This document shows, in pieces, positions 24,746 to 36,837 of a stretch of 64,000 nt of DNA (within the stretch, counting starts at the first letter, position 1; every line of letters starts with the position of its first letter). The notes under the pieces are model-generated. The model ran no database searches, was not told the DNA's origin, and was given only the letters and a program-made list of their open reading frames with translations. Both the position numbers and the translations under genes were made by a program. This DNA is from Pterois miles (taxonomy: Eukaryota; Chordata; Actinopteri; Perciformes; Scorpaenidae): positions 1,421,001-1,485,000 of the forward strand of contig CAMQGK010000334.1 in the NCBI GenBank assembly GCA_947000775.1, read 5' to 3'.

Positions 24746-25731
24746 TTAGATGTATAGGAAGGACTCCATCTCCTGCGTTTTCCTTCTGCTCTTTTTGAAC
24801 TTAGCAAGTTCGGATTGTTTTTTTTTTTTTTTCTTGTCTTTGCTTTTCTCCTCCATAATCTGATAGAGGTCTTCCACTTCTTTCTGGAGAGTCTGGGTTT
24901 GGATCATGCTTCCCTCCAGTTTTGTGGTGAGCTGCTGCACCTTGTTCTCGTGGTAGTTGCTGAGGTTCTCAGCTATTTGCAGCTCAGCATTCAGATCCAT
25001 CACCTAAGCCTTCAGGTCCTGCACCTTCGATTCAAGATAGTTGCTCTCCTCCTCCAGCTGCCTGGTCTTCTCCTGATGCTCTTCTTTTGGCTGGTTCAGT
25101 TTGGAGGCCCTGACTGACCTCCTGCTCAGCTTCTCCTGCAGGATGTTGTTGTTCTCTTAAAGGACCTTACTATTCCCGCTCCTTCACCTTCTGCTCCTGG
25201 GAGCTGTTGAAGGTCTCAGCTCTTTCCAGCGGAGCCTTCAGCTCCTCAAGGTGTATAGTCTGGTATTGGTGCTCTTCGTCCTTCGAGGTGTTTTTTCTCC
25301 TCAAGGCGCTCATTCAAGTGTTGAACTGGCGTCCTGGGGGACCCTGTTTCCAAGATCAGTCTGACCACTTCAGTGTTGCACAGCTTCACCTTCTCTTCTT
25401 GATGGCTCAGGCTGTCCTGATGTGAAGCTCTCAGCTGTTCAAGCTGCAGCTGAAGAGCTTCATGTTTGTCTTTCTCAGTCTGAAGCTCTGCTGAGAGGCG
25501 TTCGTGGCTGTTGATGTAAGCCACTCTGAGGCCCTCGTACTTTTGAAGAACCTCAGATATGATCGTCATGGTCAACATCTGATTCAGGTCCCTCTGACGA
25601 TCCAGCTCTTTTGTGGTGCAGTTCAGTTTGTGCATGAGACTCATCCTGCCATATTTCACCAAATCCAGCAAAATGATGAATTCAACCCCTTCCCTTTCCA
25701 GGCTGAAGGTCTGTCCCAAATCACAGTCCAT
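24746..25731 (-). pseudogene. Broken coiled-coil protein gene, intronless
   Basis: Reading down from ATG at 25731, the minus strand starts MDCDLGQTFSLEREGVEF and continues with heptad-rich helix (RLSAELQTEKDKHEALQLQL). A frameshift lies near 25285-25310. Further on, IHLEELKAPLERAETFNSSQ continues in the new frame until two adjacent stops near 25168-25173. Coding resumes with NNNILQEKLSRRSVRASKLN, hits a stop near 25006, and ends with a lysine-rich tail (KDKKKKKKQSELAKFKKSRR). The whole roughly 330-codon coiled coil has no intron, which suggests a retrocopy. The parent is not recognised; an old single-exon host gene is the alternative. Confidence 0.65.
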
Positions 25732-26045
25732 TTATCGCTGGTAGAGTCTCCTTCTAAATACCATTAGTAGATGCAGTCTCTCACTGATGACCTGTTCTGT
25801 CTCTGCTGAAATTTTGCTCTCTCTCACAATGTTGTGATCTCGAGTTCAAGTTCAATCGGTATTGACTTGAGAGCAACACAACCTCCTAATTATTTTTGAA
25901 AGAAATTAATAAATAATTGTATAATATACAGCATGATATTTTCAATATTTATAGATTAAAATATCTCATCAATCATTCGGGAAACAGTCCATGACTGCTG
26001 CCGTTTTCTTTCTTTCTCTTTTAATTCATTGATTGATTGATTCAG
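25732..26045. other. No gene seen
   Basis: AT-rich sequence upstream of the coiled-coil relic, with no recognisable promoter or exon. Confidence 0.4.
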
Positions 26046-26100
26046 ATAGATGGATAGATAGATAGATAGATAGATGGATAGATAGATAGATAGATAGATA
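26046..26100. repeat. (GATA)n microsatellite
   Basis: GATA/GATG tetranucleotide run with one GATG interruption. Confidence 0.95.
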
Positions 26101-26149
26101 TGCTGTTTTGAATGGACCCTATTTTCTCAGGTCTTTGTGTCAAAGTGAC

Positions 26150-26530
26150 TAATGGAGACAACAATTTCTGAAATTGGTCCATTATTGAGGGACAATGCTG
26201 TAACCGGCAGCTGTGAGACGAGCTGCATCAGTGTGATGTTACATCCACTAAAATTGCTTGTTTTTGCCACTGACAGGCTCCGATAGTTAATATAGCTTTA
26301 AGTGTTCAGAGAATAAACATTTTTCTTTACCTTTTGCCTGATCTGATCTGATGTGGATATAAATTGTTAATTCGTGCTGTTAGGTGGATTCTGTGACCTT
26401 CAGACAGAGCCAGGCTAACAGTTTCCACCTGTTTCTAGTCCTTGTGCTAAGCTAAGCTAACTACCTGCTGGCTGTAGTTTTGACATCCAGCCAGCTGTGA
26501 CCAGCAGCAGGAAATAAGACTTGACATTGT
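26150..26530. repeat. Decayed interspersed repeat (AAGCTAAGCTAACTACCTGC type)
   Basis: CAGAGCCAGGCTAACAGTTTCC followed by GTGCTAAGCTAAGCTAAC is wording I recognise from the same common teleost repeat group as 20128-20460. Ends not defined. Confidence 0.45.
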
Positions 26531-28526
26531 GTGTAAGAAAAAAGATAAGTGGAAGAAACCAAATAAGGCGTATAGCACAGAAGAACACAAATAAGACTTT
26601 CACAAAAGACTTTCTCAGATTTTCTCAACCCTTTACTGTCCTGTTGGACTGTTTGGTAGAGCACATTTTGAGTGTGTGAGCCATCTCTACCACTCGGTTT
26701 AGGCATGTCACACTAAAAAAATAATCCACTAGATGTTGCTGCCTTTTCAGTCCGCCTTCTTACAGGAAACTGGCAACAGAAAAAGTCACTCCAGATATGA
26801 CAACTCTGTTTGGTGTCATTTTCAAACATAAACATATTTTTTGACATATTATCAGAGACCTTAGTGAACAGAATTATATAGCTTGATCCTATAAAACAAA
26901 CAGTATAATAAGGGGCAAACCATTTTCTAAAAACATGCTCTCCCAAATGGTTCAGTTGTCCTTCCATGGTGAAGGTATTAAAGCTTATTAAAATTGACTA
27001 CATGCTACTAAATTTAAAAAATATTGATCATTCATTGCTGTTAATTTGATACATTTAATATCATATATGCTTAAACAATTTATAATAATAAGTATGATTT
27101 TCTACTGTCAAAAACATGCTCTACCAAACAGTAGAAAGTAAAAATCCCTATTGTTAATATGATTTGCTAACATAATATATTTAATGTTATTCCATTAGAT
27201 ACTTGATAAAAAAATATATCAGTATGACTTTTCACCATTGCTGTGATACTTTAAAGTAGCCTAACATGAATATGCATCTACAATAAGTACATGGAAATAA
27301 CACTAGTACTGGTGATACTACTAATTCCAATGAAACGTATTGACTCCTGTTGGTAAACTAACATTTACTCGTCTAATACAGTACATGGTTTCTATTTTTC
27401 TTTTACCATGAAGCAACAACTCAACTGTTTGTCCAAGGCCTAGACACAGGATAAGGCCTATATTAAGAAAAACTGTGGGGTCTGTTTAATAAAACATTGG
27501 TTGTTGTTACTATTGCCTCATAGAAATAAAAAAACACAAAGAGTAAATGTTTCTGTTGTTTTTTCTTTGTGAGGACATTAAAGGGTTGAAACAGAAATTA
27601 CATGCTTTGCTTCCTAATCGCGCAAATACGCAGCCATTGTTAAGTCGCTGTGGATTGAAACTATTTATTTTGCTCCTATTTGGTTTTGACAGAGCATCAC
27701 TTTATCTCTCTGATTCAGATGTAATTATTAGTATACTCTTTTCAAATGGAAAATGATTATGAAAGAAATTAATTAAAAAATAAAAGTTTGGGAGCTAACC
27801 AACCTTCCTCCAAAATGCGTGACATAACACCCTTCAAGAATATTCATGCAAGCATCTGAAACACTTTTAGAGCCACATTTAAAATCACGTGAACGCAGCT
27901 ACTTACAGAGTATGTTATTGTCTAATTCAAGGCAACAGCCGAGCCAGCGGCTCTCAGCTAACGGTGCTAACCGTGTTAACAACAGCAACAATGCTAACAG
28001 GGATCACAGTGTTAACCTGGGAGATGGGGGGAACTGCAGGCGCCGTTGGTCAGGAAATAAATAAGCAAAGGACAGTGCAGAGCAGTGACTGTGAGCTAGA
28101 TAGTAGGGACACGCTCCTGTGCATGAACATGCACTAAATGCATGCAGGGCCGACCCGGCTATGTCAACAAAGCACAGAGAAGCTCAGATTCCAGCAAACA
28201 CAAACACAAACACACACACACACACACACACACGACTTGCCTAATCCTCGAACCTTCTCTTACTCCAACCTCAACCTAAATCTAACTTTGCCTTAACCCT
28301 AAACCACATCCTCACCCTAAAATATAATGTGTTTGTGGAGCTGTCAAGAGTCTGATTGTAAATGTACAGTGTATTGTATTTTTTCAGCTGAATGTCTTTT
28401 AAGTCACTGTGTGCATTGCCACAGGTCTAGTATGTCCATACTGGTGTTTGGTAGTAAGAGGGTCCAGGAGCAGCTGGGTAATACGGCATGGGATAAGGCA
28501 GGGCTGATATGAAGGTTGTCTTAGGT
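26531..28526. other. No gene; (CA)n near 28208-28233
   Basis: AT-rich DNA. A (CA)13 microsatellite at 28208-28233 is followed by CTTAACCCTAAACC-like sequence, a combination frequent in fish introns. No coding features. Confidence 0.45.
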
Positions 28527-30035
28527 CAGGGGTTGGCAACCCACAGCTCTGGAGCCACATGCTGCTCTTCAGGCCCTGTGCAGTGGCTCCCTGTAGCTTT
28601 GACAAAAAAATAACATGTTTAATAAATCATTTTTATTTTATCTTTCTTTGATGTACAGTGGACAATCTTTCAAATACCTCTTATCTTGGAGTTTGAGGTG
28701 ATACTGTGACACTGAAAATAAAAAAAAAAAACGTTTTAATATTTCGTCAACTAAATGAAATATTAAAACATTGCATCACATCCTACTACGTTGACATCAT
28801 GTGTGTCGATGGCCCTGCACCTTTGCCTCCAGGTTGCCAGCAGGTGGCTAACCGACCCCCACTCTTGGTAAGCCAACCATGAATAAATCCAAACAGAAAA
28901 GTCACAGAGGAAAATAGACTGTAATTCTGCATGGACAGAGTCATTTGCTTTCACTGCCAACGATGCTGGCTTACCTGTATGCTAGACATGTGGTGAGAAA
29001 TTAGCAAACCACAAAAAATGTAATGTTGAAAGACTTTTCCAGTGCAAGCACACAGCATTTGCTGAAAAGTACCAAGCTGGAGATGAGCAAAGAAGAGCAA
29101 TTTCTGAACCGCTGTGGAAAGCTGAGCAGAGTAAATGTGCTTTCAAGAAGTGGATCAAGTCTCCAAACTCAACTCCTGCTGCCAGTTTGTGGCAGCTCAG
29201 GAGATAGTAAGGCGTGGAACGCCGTTCACAGATGGAAAATACATGAAAGAATTGTTCATTAAAACATCAGAGCATCTGCTGTCGGACTTCAAAAACAAAA
29301 GAGAAATTGTTCAGAAAATCAGAGATATGCCTCTCTGCAAAGACCGTCAAGGACGCAGCATTTAAACTGACAACAAACATCACCAGTCAGCAAATTGAGG
29401 ACATCAGTTCATCTCAAACTTACTCAATTGTCTGTGATGAGTCAAGTGATGTAAACGATATTGAGCAGACAGCATTATTATGCCGGTATGTGAACTCTGA
29501 AGGGCTGCAGAAAGAAATCACTGAGGTGATACCACTAAAAGGCCAAGCGCAGGGGGAGGACATTTGTGATGCTGTTGTGAATTGTTTAAAAGCTAAAGAA
29601 ATAAACACTACCCACATGGTGTCAGTGGATACTGATGGGGAGCCTTATATGAAAGGAGCACAAAAGGGGTTTGTGACTTTTCTTCAGGAGTCGCTGGATC
29701 GAAAGCTGCTGACATTTCACTGTATCTTGCACCACAACGCACTGTGTGCTCAAACACTTTCCCCCAATAGACGGAGGTGATGAACATTTTTAGTCTGATA
29801 GTAAACAAAATTCTCAATGCCCTGCAGATGCTGGAGGATGCTTTGGCATTTGAGCACAAGATGACACTGTTTGCCGGAGATGTACAGAGAGCTGCGCTTT
29901 CTCACTTCCCCTCCCTGAGAGAGTTCAGAGAAAAACATAATCACATAAATTGGGAATATTTCCAGCATGCGATCATCAGAATGCAAACTGCATTTGGGGA
30001 AAAGTGGGCAAAATGGCTCTTTAGATCATAAAGTT
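28527..30035 (+). mobile_element. hAT element relic with transposase, right end missing
   Basis: The left end reads CAGGGGTTGGCAACCCACAG with CTCTGGAGCCACATGC just inside, a hAT-type terminus. A decayed transposase of the group related to GTF2IRD2-like proteins follows on the same strand. No inverted partner of the terminus was found downstream, so the element is truncated or its right end has decayed. Confidence 0.8.
28932..30030 (+). pseudogene. hAT transposase pseudogene, GTF2IRD2-like group
   Basis: Cut-and-paste transposase relic. In order: a finger-like N-terminus (FAFTANDAGLPVC, stop, TCGEKLANHKKC, then RLFQCKH) at 28932-29060; FVAAQEIVRRGTPFTDGKYM near 29176; then YSIVCDESSDVNDIEQTALL near 29420, holding the first catalytic Asp; MVSVDTDGEPYMKGAQKGF, with the second Asp region, near 29618; and KLLTFHCILHHNALCAQT near 29702. 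At about 29818 the frame jumps from NIFSLIVNKI to LNALQMLEDALAFEHKM, so the middle-to-C-terminal part, including the late catalytic Glu, is deleted. At least two frameshifts and one stop. Confidence 0.85.
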
Positions 30036-31254
30036 GATAGTTGTGAAGAAACAAATATACGCAAATACGTTTAAATACATATATTTGTGGATATCTATTT
30101 TATTTAAAACGAAACATATTTGTGTTTGAATTAGAAATATGTTTGTGGACCTATTTTTTATATGGATTTTTTTTTTACATTTATATTCAACGATCAACTA
30201 TTTTTATATACACTGAAAAATATTTTGTGGAGAGTCATTTATATATAAAATCACAAAATACACATGTGAATCATTTTGTGTTATTGGTGAATAGTGAGAT
30301 TAATCTGACTCCATATCTTTTAAACCGCTGGGTTAGGAGAAGAAATTGAAAGAGTTTTGAAAAGTAAAGTTGTATTTTAAACTGCGTTTTACAGCCACAC
30401 AAACAACATGAGAGAGTGGGAAAACAGCTAGAAATAAACAGAAGCTGTGTCATACAATTATTTATGCTAAGTAAAAAATGGCCAATACACATCATTACTT
30501 GCTTTATACTGTATATGAATAAATATAATTCCATTTTGTTGTTTTTGTTGTTGTTTTAAGTATTTATTTTGTAGTGTTACCTGTGTTTTCTGAAGATGGT
30601 GATCACAGTATTTACTGCTGTGGTTGGCCAGCTAGACAAGGTTCTTTACATATCTTAAACTCTAGCAAGCTCAACCTTTCTTTGAGCTAATGCATGCATG
30701 TCTCTTTGATTAATGCAAAAACAAGTCCCTAAAGCCAGTCAGACCGATAAGAGGGTGGGATCAAATTTGTTGAGCTTTATTCAAACACACTAAATATCAA
30801 GTAAATGGTAGGCTTTGGTTTGGAGCCCACCACCTTTAAACAGCTTAAATCATTCAGTCGTTCAGAACATGATGCGTAAGATATTTCAATGAATTAGGGC
30901 CTGGATTTATTTGATTAATCTCCTACTCAAACATGATGCACAAGGACCCACAGGCTGCAGCGCTTCATCATACATGAATCAATAAAGACTTCAATTGCAA
31001 TTACAAACGCCAAACAACAGTGCAAATATGCCTGCAACAGCATATTGAACATGATGTCTATCTGCGCCCTCTTTAGTTGATAATGGCCTTCAGAAACAAA
31101 TTTTCAACACAGATGTGTAGCTGCCCCATAATTGCTTACACAGTTTGTAGTCAACACATTAAACACAAAGTTATCAGGCTGATATTGACCCAAACTGGAT
31201 ATCACATATCAGTGGAAATGGGACAGATCTATTAAATTAACAGTTCTATATTTA
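30036..31254. other. No gene seen
   Basis: Very AT-rich at 30040-30350, otherwise unremarkable. Confidence 0.4.
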
Positions 31255-31779
31255 CATCGATCGTCCATAAAATTAGGACATCACAGGCATCCTGACTGGT
31301 CTGCAGCTGTGTAGCCCCATACGCAACAAACTGCAATGCACTGTGTTCTGAAACCTTTCAATCAGAACCAACATTAACTTCAGCAATTTGAGCTACAGTT
31401 GCGCTTCTATTGGATCAGACAACACGGGCCAGCCTTTACCCCACACGTTTATCACTGAGCCTGTCATAGATTCACTGGTTTTCGTCCCTTGGACCTCTTG
31501 TGGTAGGTCCTGACCAAAGCAGACCGGGAACATCCCACAAGAGCTGCAGTTCTGCAGATGCCCTGATCCAGTCGTCTAGTCATCACAGTTTGACCCTTGT
31601 CAAAGTCTCTCACATCCTTATGCTTGCCCATTTTTTCTGCTTCCAACACATCAACTTCAAGGACAAAATGTTCACTTCCTGCCTAACCTACTGCCAGATG
31701 CCATTGTAACAAGATTATCAATGATATTCACTTCACCCGTCAGTGGCCATAATGTTGTTAATTTTATGGCTGATCGCTG
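31255..31779 (-). mobile_element. Internally deleted Tc1-like element
   Basis: The left end reads CATCGATCGTCCATAAAATT and the reverse complement of the right end reads CAGCGATCAGCCATAAAATT. A TA dinucleotide precedes the left end. At 525 bp it is about a third of a usual Tc1 length. It keeps transposase N-terminal sequence on the minus strand and lacks the catalytic domain. Confidence 0.8.
31300..31640 (-). pseudogene. Tc1-like transposase N-terminal fragment
   Basis: From ATG near 31632 the minus strand reads MGKHKDVRDFDKGQTVMTRR, then GICRTAALVGCSRSALV: the paired-like helix-turn-helix DNA-binding domain of Tc1-type transposases. A second block follows at 31300-31440, resembling the next part of the same gene (words such as CAAATTGCTGAAGTTAATG on the minus strand), after a small internal deletion. 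The DDE catalytic domain is absent, so the copy is dead. Confidence 0.8.
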
Positions 31780-31784
31780 ATACT

Positions 31785-32128
31785 ATATACATTATATACT
31801 AAGTTTTGACCAATTTGTTACTGCATTAAAAGCATTTACACCTGAATCGTAATCCTGTTAATTTTAAAGATTTAATTTACCAAGTTGTTGGAGCATGATT
31901 TATTATTTTGATAATAAATAACAATTCCCTAAATTTGTACATATGCGTTTATTTGTTACATTTTGTTTTACAAGCCTGCTGTTGCCTTACACTTAAAAGA
32001 ACAATCCCAGTCACTTCCACACAGTGAGCTTATTAATTAAACACTGGTATCGGACCAGTACTCTGTATTATCCAAGACCCAAAGCCCAGGTATCGTTATT
32101 GGTATCGGGACTGAAAAAAGTTGTATTG
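31785..32128. mobile_element. hAT-like element, GGGATG-TACCGAT family (copy 2, partial)
   Basis: Closely parallels 36445-36829: both contain GCATTTACACCTGAA-like wording, TGATTTATTATTTTGATAAT-like wording, and end in GGTATCG-rich sequence. Ends GGTGTAGGAATAC. The left end is missing. Confidence 0.65.
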
Positions 32129-32149
32129 GTGTAGGAATACTAATTTTGA

Positions 32150-32545
32150 AAAAAAAAAAGAAAATGATATGTAAATGATAACTGTCCCTCCTCAACTGAT
32201 TATTAACCGTTAACCAACAAGATTCGTGCCAGCATACAGATGCAGTGTTTGCCTGCTGAGTCTCCAGATCACCCGTCCGGGAGCATTACTGTAGCAGCCA
32301 CGGTGCTGCGTGTAGTGTCGGACTTGTAGCCTCCTTCCCAGTAACTCTCCACCGCACATTTAGTTTAGATTAGCAGGTTGTCAGCTGTGCTCGCCGTTGT
32401 CACACACATAAGGTCTGTCAGTGCGGATTAACTTAAGTGAGTGTCCAACAGACACTAGTGTGTGTGGCGGCAGTGAGTGTGGGGTTGCTGGCAGCTTATT
32501 TGTCGTGAATACACGCTACGAGGCTACAACTCCTCAGCTCAAGAG
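32150..32545 (-). mobile_element. hAT-like element (TTAACCGTTAACC family), reversed partial copy
   Basis: Homologous to 20550-21060 (TTATTAACCGTTAACCAAC, TCCTTCCCAGTAACTCTCC, GGCGGCAGTGAGTGTG). It keeps a short GTGTGTG run and a single minisatellite-like unit (GCAGCCACGGTGCTGCG at about 32295), the apparent unexpanded form of both tandem repeats in other copies. Confidence 0.7.
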
Positions 32546-34359
32546 ACCCCATGGATGTATTAAGGAAACTGGATACAGCGTTGGAGGCGAGGCCCCGTTC
32601 AGTCCTATGAAAGTTGCTCAGTGGCACATGAAGGTCTTATTGGGTCCTACTGTGCATGCTCGAAATGTGCAGTAGGGTGCGGTCGGTCACATGACTCGGT
32701 CAGGGTCTCAAGTCATGGCTTGCGCTGTCATCACTGTCTAGGTCTCCATAGACATAAGTAGCGGAAGGAAATAACTCTGAATTCAACTATTAGTGCGTTT
32801 TACAACTTTTAGGACCTAATGATTTCAATAAGGACTATCAGAGTGTTCGTGCTGGGGAGTTGGTTTACCTCAAAAACAGGACTAGGTCAAAACTGAATAT
32901 ATGGCTGGACCATGTATGATGTGCATGTATAATGTCTATAATGTTAAATCCAATAATATTCATATACCCATGTACACACTCCATTACACCACTGGCAGTA
33001 GCATAAGATAACACTACAGTAAAATACATAGTTTTTTCCACTTCCATCTTAATGTTTGATTGAAAGACAACTTATAATAAAGCATATTGACATTCAGTAA
33101 TAGTAAATGTAATATTTAATATTTAGTCAGTATATTCTAGTCACTTTATACAAGGTGAAAAGGTATTAGCATACATACAGGCATACAGTATGCAAGGTTA
33201 AAAGAGTATACAAAAATGACACTGATGTTAACCATTAAGCTCGATTGCAAGTAATGACTGAGTGAAAAAACCCTGCATTATATCTTTTTTAACCAAGTCA
33301 TGGCTTGAAATATTTACAGAAATTAAGGTTTGTTCATTAACTAACAATCTGATTAAATGTATTCTACCATGTCCGTTTATTTTAATTGATCGGTGAATAA
33401 GACAAGTATGATGTTAAATAGACTTGAGTTAATGAGAACAACAATTCAGTGATTAAGGCACAGAAAAAGTAAGATATAATGGTTATAGATGCATAGGCAC
33501 TGAAATGATTGCAACAGAAGCACCGAGACGTTCACTCATCATTTGCTAGCAAGCGAGCCTTCACAGAGGGGACAATTTTAAGTCGTTAGAAAAGTGGCAG
33601 GTACATGTCCATACCAGAGCCAACTAAAACGACACTGCTGATTGCAGCCAGTGCCAGTGGGGTAGATGCAGCAAATGGAGGGTGGTGGGGAACAGTAAAG
33701 AGCGTTGAGCTGCTCGGCTGGGCTTTACATGATGGCATTTTTTAATAGAGCTCTACTAGATGCAAAAAACAGCGTGAATGTTTCAGTTGGGCCTAGCTAA
33801 TGCACCGGACACTTCTGTCACTCAGAAATAGCAGAAATTATTCACACGTTCTGTTGTTATTGTGTACCAGAAGCTGCTGATGTTCAGGTTTTGATCACAA
33901 AATATTCTTTTTCCACTGAGAGTGAAACTTAACTATCACAAATAAACAACTCAAGTCTGCTTGATACCCAAGGACAAGAAGAGACATGAGGTAGAGGTAT
34001 AATAATATATATAAGAGTCAACAATATTTAAACATAGAGTCAATAATATTTACAGGGCTCAACTGATTTATGGGTCATCGGCTACAGAATAAAGAAACTA
34101 AAGGCTGGCCCACACTAAAAGATTTTATCCAGTCTTAACAGATTTTGAAAATGTGAGAAACCCCAAACTTATCTTAAATTTAACCATTTTGTTCCTATAG
34201 TGTGTGGTGAGCAGTCCTGACTCAAAAAAATGGAAATCTCACAAAATCTCTTGCGATCGTCTCAATCCTCGCAATGAGGGACATTTAAGTATGTACAGAC
34301 CCTTTCAAACTTAACATTAACATGCTAAATGGGCAACAGAATGACAATGAATATCATTA
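32546..34359. other. No gene seen; possible decayed repeat at 32546-32880
   Basis: 32546-32880 (CCCATGGATGTATTAAGGAA onward) resembles a teleost interspersed repeat from memory. The rest is AT-rich and unassigned. Confidence 0.35.
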
Positions 34360-34437
34360 TTATTAATCGGTACTTGGTATCGGCCAATACACAATCGGTA
34401 TCAGGACTGAAAAACTAGGATCGGTGCATCCCTTCTG
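34360..34437. mobile_element. hAT-like element, GGGATG-TACCGAT family (copy 3, right end only)
   Basis: Reads CTTGGTATCGGCCAATACAC and ends AGGATCGGTGCATCCCT, the inverted terminus of the family. Confidence 0.6.
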
Positions 34438-35124
34438 TAGCATTTCATCTTTAGTTGCATAAATTTTATTATATTTGAAGTAAGGCCAGTCAGTGGCCTT
34501 GATGATACGAGGGCACTACAGTATGTGAGTGAGCCACGCAGGCTAAAGCTGTCTCTGGAGACCCTTTGGTAGTACCCAAGTACCCAAACCTCTCACTCTC
34601 CTTGATTAATGCAGCACCATCATGTGATGATGTGAGACTCTTCTGCACATTCACTATTCAATGGTGAGGACTGGGAATTGTCAAACATGTAGAAACATGC
34701 ACATACATACAGGGTTTACAAATTAACCTGACCAGGTAACATTAAGACATTATATTAACAGTATTTTGCTGTTTATTTATGTATTATTGTGATAATCACA
34801 GAAAAGCCACAACTGTTGCTTCACAATAGAGAGAAATATGAAGGGAAAAGTTAGATAAAGACAGAAGTATGTGTCCTCCTGAATATTTTTACTCCGTTAT
34901 GTAACATTTTGGCTTATAAAATTGAGATGAGTGGGAAGCCACACATGAGATTGTTGCACTGTATTCAGTCAATAGTCAGTCTTCACAAGGCTGTGTATTA
35001 CTACTTATATCTTCAATAAATTTAGCCATGCATAGAATAAGCTATTTTGTTATTTTATATCTTTTATTATAACAACTCACAGTGCGTGGTATGTGCCTGC
35101 ATGATGCTTTGTGCTGTACTGGAA

Positions 35125-35157
<33 letters not shown>

Positions 35158-36296
35158 AGTGTGTAGGGGGGACTGCTTGCATGATCTTGCCTAAAGCACC
35201 AACAATGCTAGGACCACAACATAGGAGGTGGTACAGGCAGTGCTGTTTTTGTAACTGTGTCTGACGTGGTTTAATCTTGCTCCAGTTTTTAGCAGTTCCC
35301 ACCTTGACAGCATACAGCTGAGTTGGATGAGACTCTTTACCACAAGTCTACTGCATGTTAGCTAGTTTAGGTAGATATTATGCCATTTCATTCTGTGTAT
35401 TTTGGTATTGTGTTGGTGTATTAGAGCTGGTTTCAAACCTGGGTACACACATTTTAAATGCTACTGCCTATGATTTGTGATGTTTAATAACAATAATGGA
35501 CTTAGACTTCTGGAGGTCTGAATCACATGTTGAGAATCATTTTCTGCTGCGATTACTCGTCAAGTCTATTCCACCCGTTGGCATCCCCCGTCGCTCTCAG
35601 TCTCCAGAGGGGTGGAGGTGTACAAGGAGCATTAACATTTCTCTTGTGTTTTGGCTCAAACTCTGATTCAGATAAAGACCCCTTATCATCATCATCCAAA
35701 ATCAGACTTCTGAACCCATGACACAATTTAGCAGTGCTTCATCTACATGCATTCACTCGCTTGATTTCCCTTGTTGTGAAATTGGGAGCCTGAGGAAATC
35801 ACAAAAGGATTGTGCAGATTTTGTGGCCGCTAAACGCGCACAAAAAAGACAAAAAAAAAAAAGACAAAAAAAAAAAGCTGCACAATTCTCAAAGCACCCA
35901 CAAAAGGTGAAATGCACCTCTAACTGCACTGCCAAGCACATTGCCTCATTGCAAAAACATTCCAGTTCATAAAAATCAGTGCTAATATCCACATGCCGCT
36001 ACAGTGAAATTATTAGCATCTTCAGAGAGTTGGTGGTAATCATGGCAGCAGTGATTGAAGCCAGTTGGGATGGGTATTTAGTATTGATACCAATATCAAT
36101 ACTGATACTACTTATCAATTCTATTATTGCTACTCCTGCTGTGATGTTGATAGGTTTTCAATGTAGTGATTCCCCAATAAAATATGTTTTTTTGACAGTT
36201 GCAGTGTTAAACTCATATTTGACATAATATGGTTATATTCATGTTGTAAATGTAACCTGAAAATAAAAAATAAAATTAAACAAAAATACAGAAAAA
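34438..36296. other. No gene; (GT)n and A-rich patch
   Basis: (GT)14 microsatellite at 35127-35155 and two A runs near 35852-35878. No supported coding region. Confidence 0.5.
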
Positions 36297-36829
36297 CAGG
36301 GATGAACCAATACAGATACCAGATTGGATAACGGGCCAATACTGACTCAAACAGCTGGATCAGATGTCGGTGACAATGGGGCCAATCTATTAAACTCAAT
36401 TCTATGTTTATATACTATATATATATATATATATATATACTATATTTTATACTGGAATTTTAATTCCTGTTTTTTAAACAATCAATTTGTTGCTGCATTA
36501 AAAAGGTTTACACCTGAACTGTAATTCCTGTTAATTTGAAGATTTTTTGGTCAAGTTGCTGGTATATGATTTATTATTTTAATAATAAATAACAATTCAC
36601 TAAATTTGTATCCATTCTTTTGTTACATTTTGTTTTACAAAGACAGCAATGGTTAAGTCAACCCTGCTGTTTCCTAACATAATAAAAAATGATCCCAGTC
36701 ACTTCCACAACGTGAGGCATACAGCTTATTAATGAAACACTGGTATCGGTACTCCGTATCGGCCGATACCCAAAGCCCAGCTATCGCTATCGGTATCAGG
36801 ACTGAGAAACTTGGTTCCGTGTATTCCTA
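36297..36829. mobile_element. hAT-like MITE, GGGATG-TACCGAT family (copy 4, complete)
   Basis: The left end reads CAGGGATGAACCAATACAG and the reverse complement of the right end TAGGAATACACGGAACC. Flanks CAGAAAAA (36289-36296) and CTGAAAAA (36830-36837) match at 7 of 8, the hAT target-duplication length. 533 bp with a TA dinucleotide run at 36414-36440 and no transposase. This is the best-bounded member of the family in the window. Confidence 0.85.
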
Positions 36830-36837
36830 CTGAAAAA

